Positions 16,351-27,249 of a stretch of DNA of 64,000 nt are shown here, piece by piece. The notes under the pieces were generated by a model that was not told the origin of the DNA, did no database searches, and worked only from the letters and a program-made list of their open reading frames with translations. The stretch lies in assembly GCF_020404845.1 (NCBI RefSeq), contig NZ_JAIOJZ010000015.1, positions 89,536 to 153,535 of the forward strand, in the 5' to 3' direction. A program made the translations under genes and the position numbers. The DNA is from Streptomyces hyderabadensis. GTDB lineage: Bacteria; Actinomycetota; Actinomycetes; Streptomycetales; Streptomycetaceae. The stretch's first letter is position 1; each line of letters starts with the position of its first letter.

Positions 16351-16749
16351 TCACCGCGACGCCCGCGTGCGCGAGCGGTTGGCCTTCCTGATCGCCGCGA
16401 GCAGGTCCGCCTTCGACATCTTCGAGCGGCCCGCCACGCCCAGCCGCCGGGCGACGCCGTACAGGTGCTCCTTGGACGCCTTCTCGTCGACGCCCTCGCC
16501 GCTGCGTCCGCCCCGCCCGCGGGGCCGCCCGGACTGCGGGTCGGAGGGACCCTTGCGGCCGCCCTCCTTGCGCTCCCAGTGGTCGCCGACCTTCTCGTAC
16601 GTGTGCTTGAGCGCCCCGTAGGCCACCCGGTGCGCCCGCTCGCCCTCGCCGTACTCCTCGACCGCCGAGTCGTGGGCCTTGATCCAGGTGCGCCGGGCCG
16701 CCTGCGAGGAGCGTTCCAGAGTCGACGGCAGTTCCTGTCGTCCCGGCAT
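16351..16749 (-). CDS. ChaB family protein with Rho N-terminal-like domain
   Basis: 132 residues. The ChaB part (about 1-65) shows MPGRQELPSTLERSSQAARR followed by WIKAHDSAVEEYG and AHRVAYGALKHTYEK, a small helical fold. A basic linker ([20 protein letters not shown]) leads to a C-terminal SAP/Rho-N-like helical unit (EHLYGVARRLGVAGRSKMSK, then DLLAAIRKANR). Such fusions are thought to bind nucleic acid. ATG 16749 is the first Met of the conserved block. It is divergent from the Cys-rich gene across a 155-bp gap with no clear operator. Confidence 0.85.
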   Translation of the reverse strand: MPGRQELPSTLERSSQAARRTWIKAHDSAVEEYGEGERAHRVAYGALKHTYEKVGDHWERKEGGRKGPSDPQSGRPRGRGGRSGEGVDEKASKEHLYGVARRLGVAGRSKMSKADLLAAIRKANRSRTRASR

Positions 16750-16904
16750 GTCCGTGCACCTCCGTGCGTCGTACCGGCTCGATCGCCCCGCCGGCCGCGG
16801 GGCGGTCCACGGGTGCCCCCGCCCCACGGCGGAAAACGGTCCGCAGCCCTTGGAAACACCGGGCCCGGCGGTTTGGCGCCGCAACCGGCGGCAACCCGCG
16901 CGGT

Positions 16905-17282
16905 GTGACATCGACGACGACTTCCCAGCAGGAACTGTTCCGCTTCCTCGAGGACCGCTTCGCGTGCGCACAGGCGTGCACCGAGTGCGCCCGGGCCTGC
17001 GCCCTGCGGGCGAGCCTCGTGGACCCGGACGGGACCGAGAACCAGGAACTCGTACGGCGCAGGGGCATCATGTGCGCGGAGGTCTGCGACGCGACCTGCC
17101 GGGTGCTGTCCGAACAGAACCAGGTGGACGAGGCCGCCATCCGCGCGCAGCTGGAGTGGTGCCGCCAGGTGTGCCTGGAGAGCGCGCACGTCTTCGACGA
17201 CCACCCGGGCGCCGAGGAGAGCGCACGGGCCTGCCGCGACTGCGCCCGCGCCTGCGGAGAGTTCCTGGCCACCCTGCGCTGA
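16905..17282 (+). CDS. Cys-rich four-helix protein (copper-storage/DUF326 type)
   Basis: 125 residues with 13 Cys in helical spacing: CAQACTECARAC, CAEVCDATC, CRQVC, CRDCARAC. This is the pattern of four-helix-bundle copper storage proteins (Csp) in which Cys line the bundle core and bind many Cu(I) ions. There is no signal peptide, so it should be cytosolic (Csp3-like). GTG 16905 is the most likely start, though the ribosome site is weak. It lies 1.4 kb from an extra heme-copper oxidase gene set, suggesting copper handling. Older annotations call such proteins ferredoxin-like, but the spacing does not fit Fe-S clusters. Confidence 0.85.
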   Translation: MTSTTTSQQELFRFLEDRFACAQACTECARACALRASLVDPDGTENQELVRRRGIMCAEVCDATCRVLSEQNQVDEAAIRAQLEWCRQVCLESAHVFDDHPGAEESARACRDCARACGEFLATLR

Positions 17283-17322
17283 GCCCCTGGGGGCGCGCGG
17301 CGTGACGCGCTAGCCTGCCCGT

Positions 17323-18219
17323 ATGGCGGCGACGGACGGCGACCCGGGGCTCTTCGGCCCGCGCTCCGTGACCTGGCAGGCGCACAGCGACCCGATGATG
17401 TGGGTGGCCGGCATCCGCGCCCTCTACCTCCAGGCCCTGCACCCGCGCGCCGTGCGCGGCGTGATGCAGAACAGCGACTTCCGGCGCGACGCCTGGGGCC
17501 GGCTGATGCGCACCGCGGGCTTCGTCGGCACCACGACGTACGGCACCACCGAGGCCGCCGAGCGGGCCGGCGCCCGGGTCAGGAAGATCCACCGCATGCT
17601 CGGCGCCACGGACCCGGACACGGGGGAGCGCTACGGCGTCGACGAGCCCGGCCTGCTGCTGTGGGTGCACTGCGCCGAGATCGGCTCCTACCTGCACGTC
17701 CTCGGCCGTTCCGGATTCCCGCTCACCGACGCCCACGCCGACCGCTACCTCGCCGAACACCGGGTGAGCGCCCGTCTCGTCGGCCTCGACCCCGGCTCCG
17801 TCCCCGCGGACCGGGCCGAGCTGGCCGCCTACTTCACGCGGGTGCGGCCCGAACTGGCGGCGGGTCCTGAGGCGCACGAGGTGGACGACTTCCTGCGCCG
17901 CCCGCCCGTCCACCCGCTCCTGGTCCCGGCCCGGGAGCTGCTGTGGCGGCGGGTCGCCCGTCTCGCGTACGACTCACTACCGCCGTACGCGCACCAGCTC
18001 TACGGCAGACCGGCGCCCCCGCCCGCCACCGTCACCCGCCGGCTGCGCCTCACCGGCGCCCTGCTGCGCCGGATCCCGGCACGTCTGCGCTGGCAGCTGC
18101 CGCCCCGGCACATCCTGAACGCCATGGCCCGGCTCGGTCCGGCCGCGCGTCCGGCGCCATACAAAATCGGACGACAAGCGGCCATACTGGACCGGCCAGG
18201 GGAGGGCGGCGCGGACTGA
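17323..18219 (+). CDS. Oxygenase MpaB family protein (DUF2236)
   Basis: 298 residues. The N-terminal half holds the family core: GPRSVTWQAHSDPMMWVAG, then LYLQALHPRAVRGVMQNSDF and GRLMRTAGFVGTTTYG, including the conserved His in LHPRAV. LLLWVHCAEIGSYL adds another conserved His. Members include the latex-clearing protein Lcp (a b-type cytochrome oxygenase) and MpaB. The C-terminal part is Arg/Pro-rich. The substrate here is unknown. It precedes the kinase gene by 22 bp on the same strand and may be co-transcribed. Confidence 0.85.
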   Translation: MAATDGDPGLFGPRSVTWQAHSDPMMWVAGIRALYLQALHPRAVRGVMQNSDFRRDAWGRLMRTAGFVGTTTYGTTEAAERAGARVRKIHRMLGATDPDTGERYGVDEPGLLLWVHCAEIGSYLHVLGRSGFPLTDAHADRYLAEHRVSARLVGLDPGSVPADRAELAAYFTRVRPELAAGPEAHEVDDFLRRPPVHPLLVPARELLWRRVARLAYDSLPPYAHQLYGRPAPPPATVTRRLRLTGALLRRIPARLRWQLPPRHILNAMARLGPAARPAPYKIGRQAAILDRPGEGGAD

Positions 18220-18241
18220 ACCACGGGGGCGGGGCGAAGTC

Positions 18242-20521
<2,280 letters not shown>

Positions 20522-20594
20522 CCGCCGGCGGCGGCCGCCGCCGGTGCCCGACGGCGGGCTGGCCGCCCCCGACCGGGCCGTGCTACCAAGAGCC

Positions 20595-22166
20595 ATGACG
20601 ACCCCGCCCCGCACCTCCCGCACCTATGACGCCGTCGTCGTCGGCGGCGGCCACAACGGCCTGGTCGCCGCCGCCTACCTGGCCCGGGCCGGCCGCTCCG
20701 TGCTGGTCCTCGAACGCCTGGACCACACCGGCGGGGCGGCCGTGTCCGCCCGGCCGTTCGCCGGGGTCGACGCACGGCTGTCGCGCTACTCGTACCTGGT
20801 CAGCCTGCTGCCCGGGAAGATCGTGCGGGACCTGGGCCTGGACTTCCGGGTGCGTGCGCGCTCCGTCTCCTCGTACACGCCCGTCGAGCGCTCCGGGCGG
20901 CCCACGGGGCTCCTGGTCGGCGGCGGCGAACGCCGCACCCGCGAGTCCTTCGCCCGGCTCACCGGCTCGGAGCGGGAGTACGCCGCCTGGCAGCGCTTCT
21001 ACGCCATGACCGGCCACGTGGCCCGGCGGGTGTTCCCGACCCTCACCGAACCGCTGCCCACCCGGGACGAACTGCGCCGCAGGGTCGACGACGAGGCGGC
21101 CTGGCGCGCCCTGTTCGAGGAGCCGGTCGGTGTCACCATCGAGGAGCACTTCGCCGACGACCTGGTCCGGGGCGTGGCCCTCACCGACGCCCTGATCGGC
21201 ACCTTCGCCGACGCCCACGACCCCTCGCTGGTCCAGAACCGCTGCTTCCTCTACCACGTGATCGGCGGCGGCACCGGCGCCTGGGACGTGCCGGTCGGCG
21301 GCATGGGCGCCCTCACCGACGCGCTGGCCGCAGCGGCCCGCGCCGCCGGTGCCGTGCTCGCCACCGGTCACGAGGCGGTGCGGATCGACGCCGACGGCCG
21401 CACGGCCGAGGTCACCTACCGCACGGCCGACGGGGAGGGCGTCGCCGCCGCCCGCCACGTCCTGGTCAACGCCTCCCCGCGGGAACTGGCGGCGCTCACC
21501 GGCCAGGCGCCGCCCCCGCCCGCCGAGGGCGCCCAGCTGAAGGTGAACATGCTGCTGACCCGGCTCCCGCGACTGCGCGACCCCGAGGCCGACCCGCGCG
21601 AGGCGTTCGCCGGGACCTTCCACATCGCCGAGGGCTACCGGCAACTGGCCGCCGCGCACGCCCGGGCGGCCGCCGGTGAACTGCCGGACGCACCGCCCTG
21701 CGAGATCTACTGCCACTCGCTGACCGACCCCACGATCCTCGCCCCCGGCCCGGCCGCCGCGGGCATGCACACCCTCACCCTGTTCGGCCTGCACACACCG
21801 GCCCGCCTCTTCGCCCGGGACAACGACGCCGTGCGCGCCGAACTCCTGAAGTCGACCCTCGCCCAGCTCGACGCCCACCTCGCCGAGCCCCTCGCGGACT
21901 GCCTGGCCACCGACGCCGAGGGGCGGCCCTGCATCGAGGCCAGGTCGCCGCTCGACCTGGAGCGTGACCTGCGGCTGCCCGGCGGCAACATCTTCCACCG
22001 CGAGCTGTCCTGGCCGCACGCCCAGGACGGCACCGGCCACTGGGGCGTGGAGACCGGGCAGGCGAACGTCCTGCTGTGCGGCGCGGGCGCCGTGCGCGGG
22101 GGAGGGGTGAGCGGGGTGCCGGGCCACAACGCGGCGATGGCGGTACTGAACGGCACCGGTGCCTGA
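20595..22166 (+). CDS. NAD(P)/FAD-dependent oxidoreductase, CrtI/PYROXD2-like
   Basis: 523 residues. The dinucleotide-binding motif VVVGGGHNGLVAAAYLARAG near the N-terminus is followed by LERLDHTGGAAVS, as in phytoene desaturases and PYROXD2. The middle contains GGMGALTDALAAAARAAGA, the usual CrtI-type second block, and the C-terminus LLCGAGAVRGGGVSGVPGHN is the closing FAD signature. No carotenoid genes are nearby, so a role in pigment synthesis is unlikely. Substrate unknown. ATG 20595 is 73 bp after the kinase stop. Confidence 0.85.
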   Translation: MTTPPRTSRTYDAVVVGGGHNGLVAAAYLARAGRSVLVLERLDHTGGAAVSARPFAGVDARLSRYSYLVSLLPGKIVRDLGLDFRVRARSVSSYTPVERSGRPTGLLVGGGERRTRESFARLTGSEREYAAWQRFYAMTGHVARRVFPTLTEPLPTRDELRRRVDDEAAWRALFEEPVGVTIEEHFADDLVRGVALTDALIGTFADAHDPSLVQNRCFLYHVIGGGTGAWDVPVGGMGALTDALAAAARAAGAVLATGHEAVRIDADGRTAEVTYRTADGEGVAAARHVLVNASPRELAALTGQAPPPPAEGAQLKVNMLLTRLPRLRDPEADPREAFAGTFHIAEGYRQLAAAHARAAAGELPDAPPCEIYCHSLTDPTILAPGPAAAGMHTLTLFGLHTPARLFARDNDAVRAELLKSTLAQLDAHLAEPLADCLATDAEGRPCIEARSPLDLERDLRLPGGNIFHRELSWPHAQDGTGHWGVETGQANVLLCGAGAVRGGGVSGVPGHNAAMAVLNGTGA

Positions 22167-22205
22167 CGGGCGCATGCGCGGCACGGGGCCGGGTACCGCG
22201 ACATA

Positions 22206-22218
22206 ACGGAAATTCCGT
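22206..22218. promoter_or_regulatory. 13-bp palindrome upstream of the DUF2795 gene
   Basis: ACGGAAATTCCGT is a perfect inverted repeat with one central base, 29 bp upstream of the ATG at 22248. AT content is higher than the surroundings. It could be a repressor or activator site; no known regulator is matched. Confidence 0.35.
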
Positions 22219-22247
22219 ACCCGATACCCTCGCACGAAGGAGCAGTC

Positions 22248-22439
22248 ATGGCGGACCTCAGCCCCATCGACCTGCAGAAGGCCCTCAACGGCATGGACTA
22301 CCCGGCGGACAAGAAGTCGCTGGTCGACCGCGCCCGCAAGAACAACGCCGACGACAACGTCGTCAGCCGTCTCGACGGTCTGAAGGAGAACAGCTTCGAC
22401 GGTCCGAACGAGGTGCAGAAGGCCGTCTTCAACCGCTAG
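22248..22439 (+). CDS. Small DUF2795 family protein
   Basis: 63 residues, mostly helical and charged. SPIDLQKALNGMDYPADKKS followed by LVDRARKNNADDNVVSRLDG is the DUF2795 pattern, in which short helices with a conserved YPAxKxxLV core form a fold of unknown role in actinobacteria. GAAGGAG lies 7 nt before the ATG. A palindrome sits just upstream. It converges with the serine hydrolase gene. Confidence 0.85.
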   Translation: MADLSPIDLQKALNGMDYPADKKSLVDRARKNNADDNVVSRLDGLKENSFDGPNEVQKAVFNR

Positions 22440-22456
22440 CGGTCCCGTCCCGCCCG

Positions 22457-22472
22457 CCGGGCTCCCGCCCGG
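22457..22472. terminator. Short hairpin between convergent genes
   Basis: CCGGGC (22457-22462) and GCCCGG (22467-22472) pair across a 4-base loop between the stops of the DUF2795 gene and the serine hydrolase gene. It is short but placed where a bidirectional terminator is expected. Confidence 0.45.
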
Positions 22473-24248
22473 TCAGTCGGCCGACGCCGTCCACCCCACC
22501 GTCTCCACGCGAGCCGCGTCCGCCGGGCGCGCGTCGTGGAACAGGACGTCGCCGGCCGCCTCCACGCGCAGCCCGTCGACGTACGCCCCGCGGCCCACGT
22601 ACAGCCGGTCGGTGGTGTACCGCCAGCGCAGGATGAGCCCGCGGGCGGCCGGGAGACCGGCGCTCAGCCGGTGCCAGACGCGTCCCGACCAGCCGGTCGC
22701 CGAGCCCTCCGGATGCTCCCGGGGCGCCTCGCCGCGGCGCGTGGTGGTGAACGGGACCGGCCGCCAACCGGCGCCGCCGTCGGTCGAGGCCTCCAGGACC
22801 AGGGTGTCCGAGCCGGGCTCGGTGTCCCACCACAGCGCGCAGCGCAGCCGGGCCCGGCCCGCCGACGTGTCCAGGGCGGGCAGCGTGAGCGTGGCCGTGG
22901 CGGAACTCGCCGTCCCCGAGAACCACGCCGTGCGCCCGTCGGCCGGCCGGACCGGCACCGCCCGCGCCAGGCTGGTGCCCGCCGCCACCCGGGGAGCCGA
23001 CCCGGAACGCCAGCCGCGCACCGGATGGACGGAGTTGCCGAGGACGACGAGGAACGAGTCGGTCGTCGGGTCGAGCACCAGAGAGGTGCCGGTGAACCCG
23101 GTGTGTCCGGCCGTGCGCGGTGTCGCCATCGCGCCCATGTACCAGTGCTGGTACAGCTCGAAGCCCAGGCCGTGTTCGTCGCCGGGGAAGTCGGTGTTGA
23201 AGTCGGTGAACATCAGCTCCACCGACTCCGGGCGCAGGATGCGGGCCCGGCCGTAGGAGCCGCCGTTGAGCAGCGTCCGGCCGAGGACCGCGAGGTCCCA
23301 CGCCGAGGAGAACACCCCCGCGTGACCGGCGACGCCGCCGAGGCTGAAGGCGTTCTCGTCGTGCACCTCGCCCCACACCAGCCCGCGGTCCAGACCGGAC
23401 CAGGGCTTGCGGGCGTCCTCGGTGGCCGCGATCCCCGGGCGCCAGGAGGCGGGCGGGTTGTAGCGGGTGCGGGTGAGACCGAGCGGCTTCGTGATCTCGT
23501 CGCGCAGCAGCGCGTCCAGGGTGCGGCCCGTGATCCGTTCCAGCACCAGCTGGAGCGAGATCATGTTCAGGTCCGAGTACAGGTACGCCGTACCCGGGGC
23601 GTTCACCGGGGCCTCGTCGTAGACGAGTTGCACCTTCTCCTCGTACGTCGGCGCGGCGTACAGCGGGATCCAGGCCCTGAACCCCGAGGTGTGCGTGAGC
23701 AGGTGACGGACGGTCACGCCCTGCTTGCCCGCCCGGCCGAAGTCCGGCAGGTACGAGGCGACCGGCGCCTCCAGCTCCAGCGCGCCCCGCTCCAGCTGCT
23801 GCACGGCGAGGATCGAGGTGAACAGCTTGGAGATCGACGCGAGGTCGAACACCGTGTCCTCGGCCATCGGGATCTGCTCACCCGCCGGGAACTCGACGCC
23901 GGTGTCGGTCGCCTCGTCGTAGGCCCGGTAGCGCACCGCCATGCCGATCGGCTCGTGCAGCGCCACCGTGCCGCCCCGCCCGGCGAGCAGCACCGCGCCC
24001 GCGTACCACGGGTGCACGGGAGACGGGCCGAGGAACGCCTCGGCGTCGGTGACGAGCTGGCGCAGATGGCCCGGGAGCAGTCCGGCGCGTTCGGCGGAAC
24101 CGCGCCGCAGAGTGGGGCGGCGGCCCTTGTCGGAGACGGCCGCGGCGGGCCCCGCCGCGAACGGAGCGATGGCCAGGGCACCCCCCAGGGCCAGGGCGCC
24201 GGCGCCCAGTTGACGCCGTGTGCATCCGTTCGTCGCCTGACCGGCCAT
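22473..24248 (-). CDS. Secreted beta-lactamase-fold serine hydrolase
   Basis: 591 residues. The N-terminus has a twin-arginine-like signal (CTRRQLGAGALALGGALA) with cleavage around AAAVS. The class C beta-lactamase/esterase core (about 50-430) has SISK with nucleophile Ser138 and Lys141, the Tyr motif YSDLN, and HTGFTG near the usual third motif. The C-terminal 150 residues form a beta-rich extra domain (WFSGTASSATATLTLPAL, LRCALWWDTEPGSDT, VGRGAYVDGLRVE) like a galactose-binding or bacterial Ig-type module. It probably acts on cell wall peptides or esters outside the cell. GGGAGA precedes ATG 24248. Confidence 0.88.
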   Translation of the reverse strand: MAGQATNGCTRRQLGAGALALGGALAIAPFAAGPAAAVSDKGRRPTLRRGSAERAGLLPGHLRQLVTDAEAFLGPSPVHPWYAGAVLLAGRGGTVALHEPIGMAVRYRAYDEATDTGVEFPAGEQIPMAEDTVFDLASISKLFTSILAVQQLERGALELEAPVASYLPDFGRAGKQGVTVRHLLTHTSGFRAWIPLYAAPTYEEKVQLVYDEAPVNAPGTAYLYSDLNMISLQLVLERITGRTLDALLRDEITKPLGLTRTRYNPPASWRPGIAATEDARKPWSGLDRGLVWGEVHDENAFSLGGVAGHAGVFSSAWDLAVLGRTLLNGGSYGRARILRPESVELMFTDFNTDFPGDEHGLGFELYQHWYMGAMATPRTAGHTGFTGTSLVLDPTTDSFLVVLGNSVHPVRGWRSGSAPRVAAGTSLARAVPVRPADGRTAWFSGTASSATATLTLPALDTSAGRARLRCALWWDTEPGSDTLVLEASTDGGAGWRPVPFTTTRRGEAPREHPEGSATGWSGRVWHRLSAGLPAARGLILRWRYTTDRLYVGRGAYVDGLRVEAAGDVLFHDARPADAARVETVGWTASAD

Positions 24249-24422
24249 CGAAGAGTCTCCCGCCGCCGAAGCTGAAAGTATCTTTCCCGGATCGCCGTGC
24301 GGGGTGAAACTTTCCTGTCAGCGACGGGCCGTGTCAATGGGGCGTACGGAGGTCGGTACGCGGAACCGGACGGGCCGGGCGCACCGCTTGACCCGTCCCC
24401 GCGACCGGCCGAGGATCAGGTC

Positions 24423-25922
24423 ATGACGCCCGGACACGGCAGCACGGTCGACGGGGTGCTGCGGCGCAGCGCCCGACGCACTCCGGCACGCGTCGCGGTG
24501 GAGTACCGCGACCGCACCTGGACGTACGACGAGCTGGACACCGCGGTCTCCCGGGCGGCGGGCGTCCTGCTGGGCCAGGGGCTGTCCCCCGGCGACCGGG
24601 TCGCCGCGTACGGCCACAACTCCGACGCCTACCTGATCGCCTTCCTGGCCTGCGCCCGCGCGGGCCTGGTGCACGTCCCGGTCAACCAGAACCTCACCGG
24701 CGACGACCTCGCCTACCTCGTCGGCCAGTCCGGCAGCACCCTGGTCCTCACCGATCCCGACCTCGCCGCCCGGCTCCCCGGGGCGACCCGCACGCTGCCG
24801 CTGCGCGACGCCGACGGCTCGCTGCTGGCCCGCCTCGCCACGGCACCGGCGTACGACGGGCCCGAACCGGGCGCCGAGGACCTGGTGCAGCTGCTCTACA
24901 CCTCGGGCACCACCGCACTGCCCAAGGGCGCGATGATGACCCACCGGGCGCTGGTGCACGAGTACCTGAGCGCCATCACCGCCCTGGACCTCCGGGCCGG
25001 CGACCGTCCCGTGCACGCGCTCCCGCTGTACCACTCGGCGCAGACCCATGTCTTCCTGCTGCCCTACCTGGCGGTCGGCGCGACCAACATCGTCCTGGAC
25101 GCGCCGGACGGCGACCGCCTCTTCGACCTGATCGAGGCCGGCCGCGTGGACAGCCTCTTCGCCCCGCCCACCGTGTGGATCGGCCTCGCGAACCGCGCCG
25201 ACTTCGCCACCCGCGACCTGACCGGCCTGCGCAAGGCCTACTACGGCGCGTCGATCATGCCGGTGCCCGTCCTGGAGCGGCTGCGTGCCCGCCTGCCGCA
25301 CCTGGCTTTCTACAACTGCTTCGGGCAGAGCGAGATCGGTCCCCTCGCCACCGTCCTCGGCCCGGACGAGCACGAGGGCCGCATGGACTCCTGCGGCCGC
25401 CCCGTCCTGTTCGTCGACGCGCGCGTGGTCGATGAGGACGGCAAGGACGTGCCCGACGGCACCCCCGGCGAAGTCGTCTACCGCTCCCCGCAGTTGTGCG
25501 AGGGCTACTGGGACAAGCCCGAGGAGACCGGGGCCGCCTTCCGCGACGGCTGGTTCCACTCCGGCGACCTGGCGGTACGGGACGCGGACGGCTACTACAC
25601 CATCGTCGACCGGGTGAAGGACGTCATCAACTCCGGTGGCGTCCTGGTGGCCTCCCGCCAGGTCGAGGACGCCCTCTACACGCACGACGCCGTCGCCGAG
25701 GCGGCCGTGATCGGCCTGCCCGACGAGCGGTGGATCGAGGCCGTCACCGCCGTCGTCGTCCCGCGCGGCGAGGTCAGCGAGGAGGAGCTGATCGCGCACG
25801 CCCGGGAGAAGCTCACCGCGTTCAAGGCGCCCAAGCGGGTCCGGTTCGTGGACGCCCTGCCGCGCAACGCCAGCGGGAAGATCCTCAAGCGGGAGCTGCG
25901 GGACCGCTTCGCCGGTTCCTGA
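24423..25922 (+). CDS. Long-chain/medium-chain acyl-CoA ligase (AMP-binding)
   Basis: 499 residues. The ANL-family P-loop YTSGTTALPKGAMMTH (about 158-173) binds ATP. NCFGQSEIGP provides the second adenylate motif, and FHSGDLAVRDADGYYTIVDR is the hinge before the C-terminal lid. The Lys of NASGKILKREL near the end catalyses adenylation. It activates a carboxylic acid as acyl-AMP and then acyl-CoA; chain length is not readable. ATG 24423 follows GAGGATCAGG. It is divergent from the serine hydrolase; the 174-bp gap between them has no clear operator. Confidence 0.93.
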   Translation: MTPGHGSTVDGVLRRSARRTPARVAVEYRDRTWTYDELDTAVSRAAGVLLGQGLSPGDRVAAYGHNSDAYLIAFLACARAGLVHVPVNQNLTGDDLAYLVGQSGSTLVLTDPDLAARLPGATRTLPLRDADGSLLARLATAPAYDGPEPGAEDLVQLLYTSGTTALPKGAMMTHRALVHEYLSAITALDLRAGDRPVHALPLYHSAQTHVFLLPYLAVGATNIVLDAPDGDRLFDLIEAGRVDSLFAPPTVWIGLANRADFATRDLTGLRKAYYGASIMPVPVLERLRARLPHLAFYNCFGQSEIGPLATVLGPDEHEGRMDSCGRPVLFVDARVVDEDGKDVPDGTPGEVVYRSPQLCEGYWDKPEETGAAFRDGWFHSGDLAVRDADGYYTIVDRVKDVINSGGVLVASRQVEDALYTHDAVAEAAVIGLPDERWIEAVTAVVVPRGEVSEEELIAHAREKLTAFKAPKRVRFVDALPRNASGKILKRELRDRFAGS

Positions 25923-25998
25923 CGCCGCGACGGCCTGTCGGCGGTCGGACCGGATCGCTAGGCTGGCCGCGCACGACGACACCGGGAGGAGCACGGAC

Positions 25999-26241
25999 GT
26001 GGCCGAGAGCACCACCCACCAGCGCCCGCTCATGGGCTGGGACAAGCCGGAGCTGGATCTCAGCAACGCGCAGTGGCAGTCCAGCAGCCGGGGCCTGGGG
26101 GATGTCCAGATCGCCTTTGTCGAGGGGTTCATCGCCATGCGGAACAGCGGCAGCCCGCAGAGCCCCTCCCTGATCTTCACCCCGGCGGAATGGGGCGCGT
26201 TCGTGTCGGGAGCGCGAGAAGGGGAGTTCGACCTCACCTAG
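25999..26241 (+). CDS. DUF397 domain protein
   Basis: 80 residues from GTG 25999, with GGGAGGAG well placed upstream. The core WQSSSRGLGDVQIAFVEGFI, then GFIAMRNSGSPQSPSLIFTP and EWGAFVSGAREGEF, matches DUF397 (small proteins usually paired with XRE-type regulators such as WhiJ/AbaA systems). No XRE partner is adjacent, so it is an orphan member. The final AREGEFD segment is typical. Confidence 0.9.
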   Translation: MAESTTHQRPLMGWDKPELDLSNAQWQSSSRGLGDVQIAFVEGFIAMRNSGSPQSPSLIFTPAEWGAFVSGAREGEFDLT

Positions 26242-26324
26242 CCACCGCGGGGTGCGCCGACCGGCCGAACCAGGGTGTTCGCTCGGCCGCCGGGGGGAAG
26301 TCCGTACTCCGGAGGTGAGGACCC

Positions 26325-27233
26325 ATGAGCACCAGCACCCTGCCGGTCATCGCGGCGGTCGACGGTTCCGAGGACGGACTGCGCGCCCTGGACTGGGCCC
26401 TCGACGCCGCCCACCGGCGCGAGGCACCCCTGCGGGTGGTGCACGTGCGCCAGTACGCCGCCTGGGCCCAGACCGACGTCCTGGTGGCGGGCCCGCCCGA
26501 CACCGCCGAGGACCCGGCGCTCGACCAGGCCCGCGCACACCTTCAGGGACGGGCCTTCGCGGTCCCCACGGAGTACGTGGGCATGGAGGGCGTGCCGGGC
26601 GCCCTGCTGCCGGAACTGGGCGCCGACGCCCAGCTGCTGGTCCTCGGCTCCCGGGGCCGGGGCGGCTTCACCGGCCTGCTGCTCGGCTCCAACGGCATGG
26701 CCGCCGCCCGCGACGCGGAGTGCCCCGTCGTGGTGGTGCCCCGCCCCGGGCGCGAGGTCCACGGCGAGGCGCCGGACGAACCCGGTCCGCGCGTGGTGGT
26801 GGGCCTGCACGTGGACAGCCCGGACGACGCCACGCTGTCCTTCGCCTTCACCGAGGCCGGGCTGCGTGGCGCCCGCCTCCAGGTGGTCGCCGCCTACCCG
26901 TGGCCGGTGCAGACCTGGGCCGCCGCGGGGCAGATGATGCCCCTGGTGATCGACGAGGTCTCCGTCGAGAGCGAGACCCGCGTCCTGGCCGACGGCCTGC
27001 TCGCCCCCTACCGCACGCGTCACCCCGAGGTCCGGGCCGACACGTGGGTGGTTCCCGGTGACGCCGCCGGAAACCTGGTCGCGTCCTCCAAGGACGCCGA
27101 CCTCGTGGTCGTCGGCCGTCACCGCCGGCGCCTGCTGGCTCCCGCCCGCATGATGGGCTCGGTCACGCACGCGGTGCTGCTGCACGCGGCGGCCCCGGTC
27201 GCGGTGATCCCCCCGGCCCCGCCGGAGGAGTGA
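26325..27233 (+). CDS. Universal stress protein with two Usp domains
   Basis: 302 residues made of two UspA-like domains (about 1-145 and 155-300). Domain 1 starts LPVIAAVDGSEDGLRALDWA and ends with the ATP-binding loop GSRGRGGFTGLLLGSNGMAA, with CPVVVVPR. Domain 2 has RVVVGLHVDSPDDATLSFAF and VVGRHRRRLLAPARMMGS, a weaker nucleotide loop. Such proteins respond to hypoxia or starvation. GAGGTGAGG precedes the ATG. A minisatellite begins immediately downstream. Confidence 0.93.
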   Translation: MSTSTLPVIAAVDGSEDGLRALDWALDAAHRREAPLRVVHVRQYAAWAQTDVLVAGPPDTAEDPALDQARAHLQGRAFAVPTEYVGMEGVPGALLPELGADAQLLVLGSRGRGGFTGLLLGSNGMAAARDAECPVVVVPRPGREVHGEAPDEPGPRVVVGLHVDSPDDATLSFAFTEAGLRGARLQVVAAYPWPVQTWAAAGQMMPLVIDEVSVESETRVLADGLLAPYRTRHPEVRADTWVVPGDAAGNLVASSKDADLVVVGRHRRRLLAPARMMGSVTHAVLLHAAAPVAVIPPAPPEE

Positions 27234-27249
27234 CCGCGGGAGGCACAGG

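Noticed and set aside
24318..26237. 639-codon minus-strand frame
   Set aside because: It covers the acyl-CoA ligase in antisense; the plus strand has all ANL motifs.
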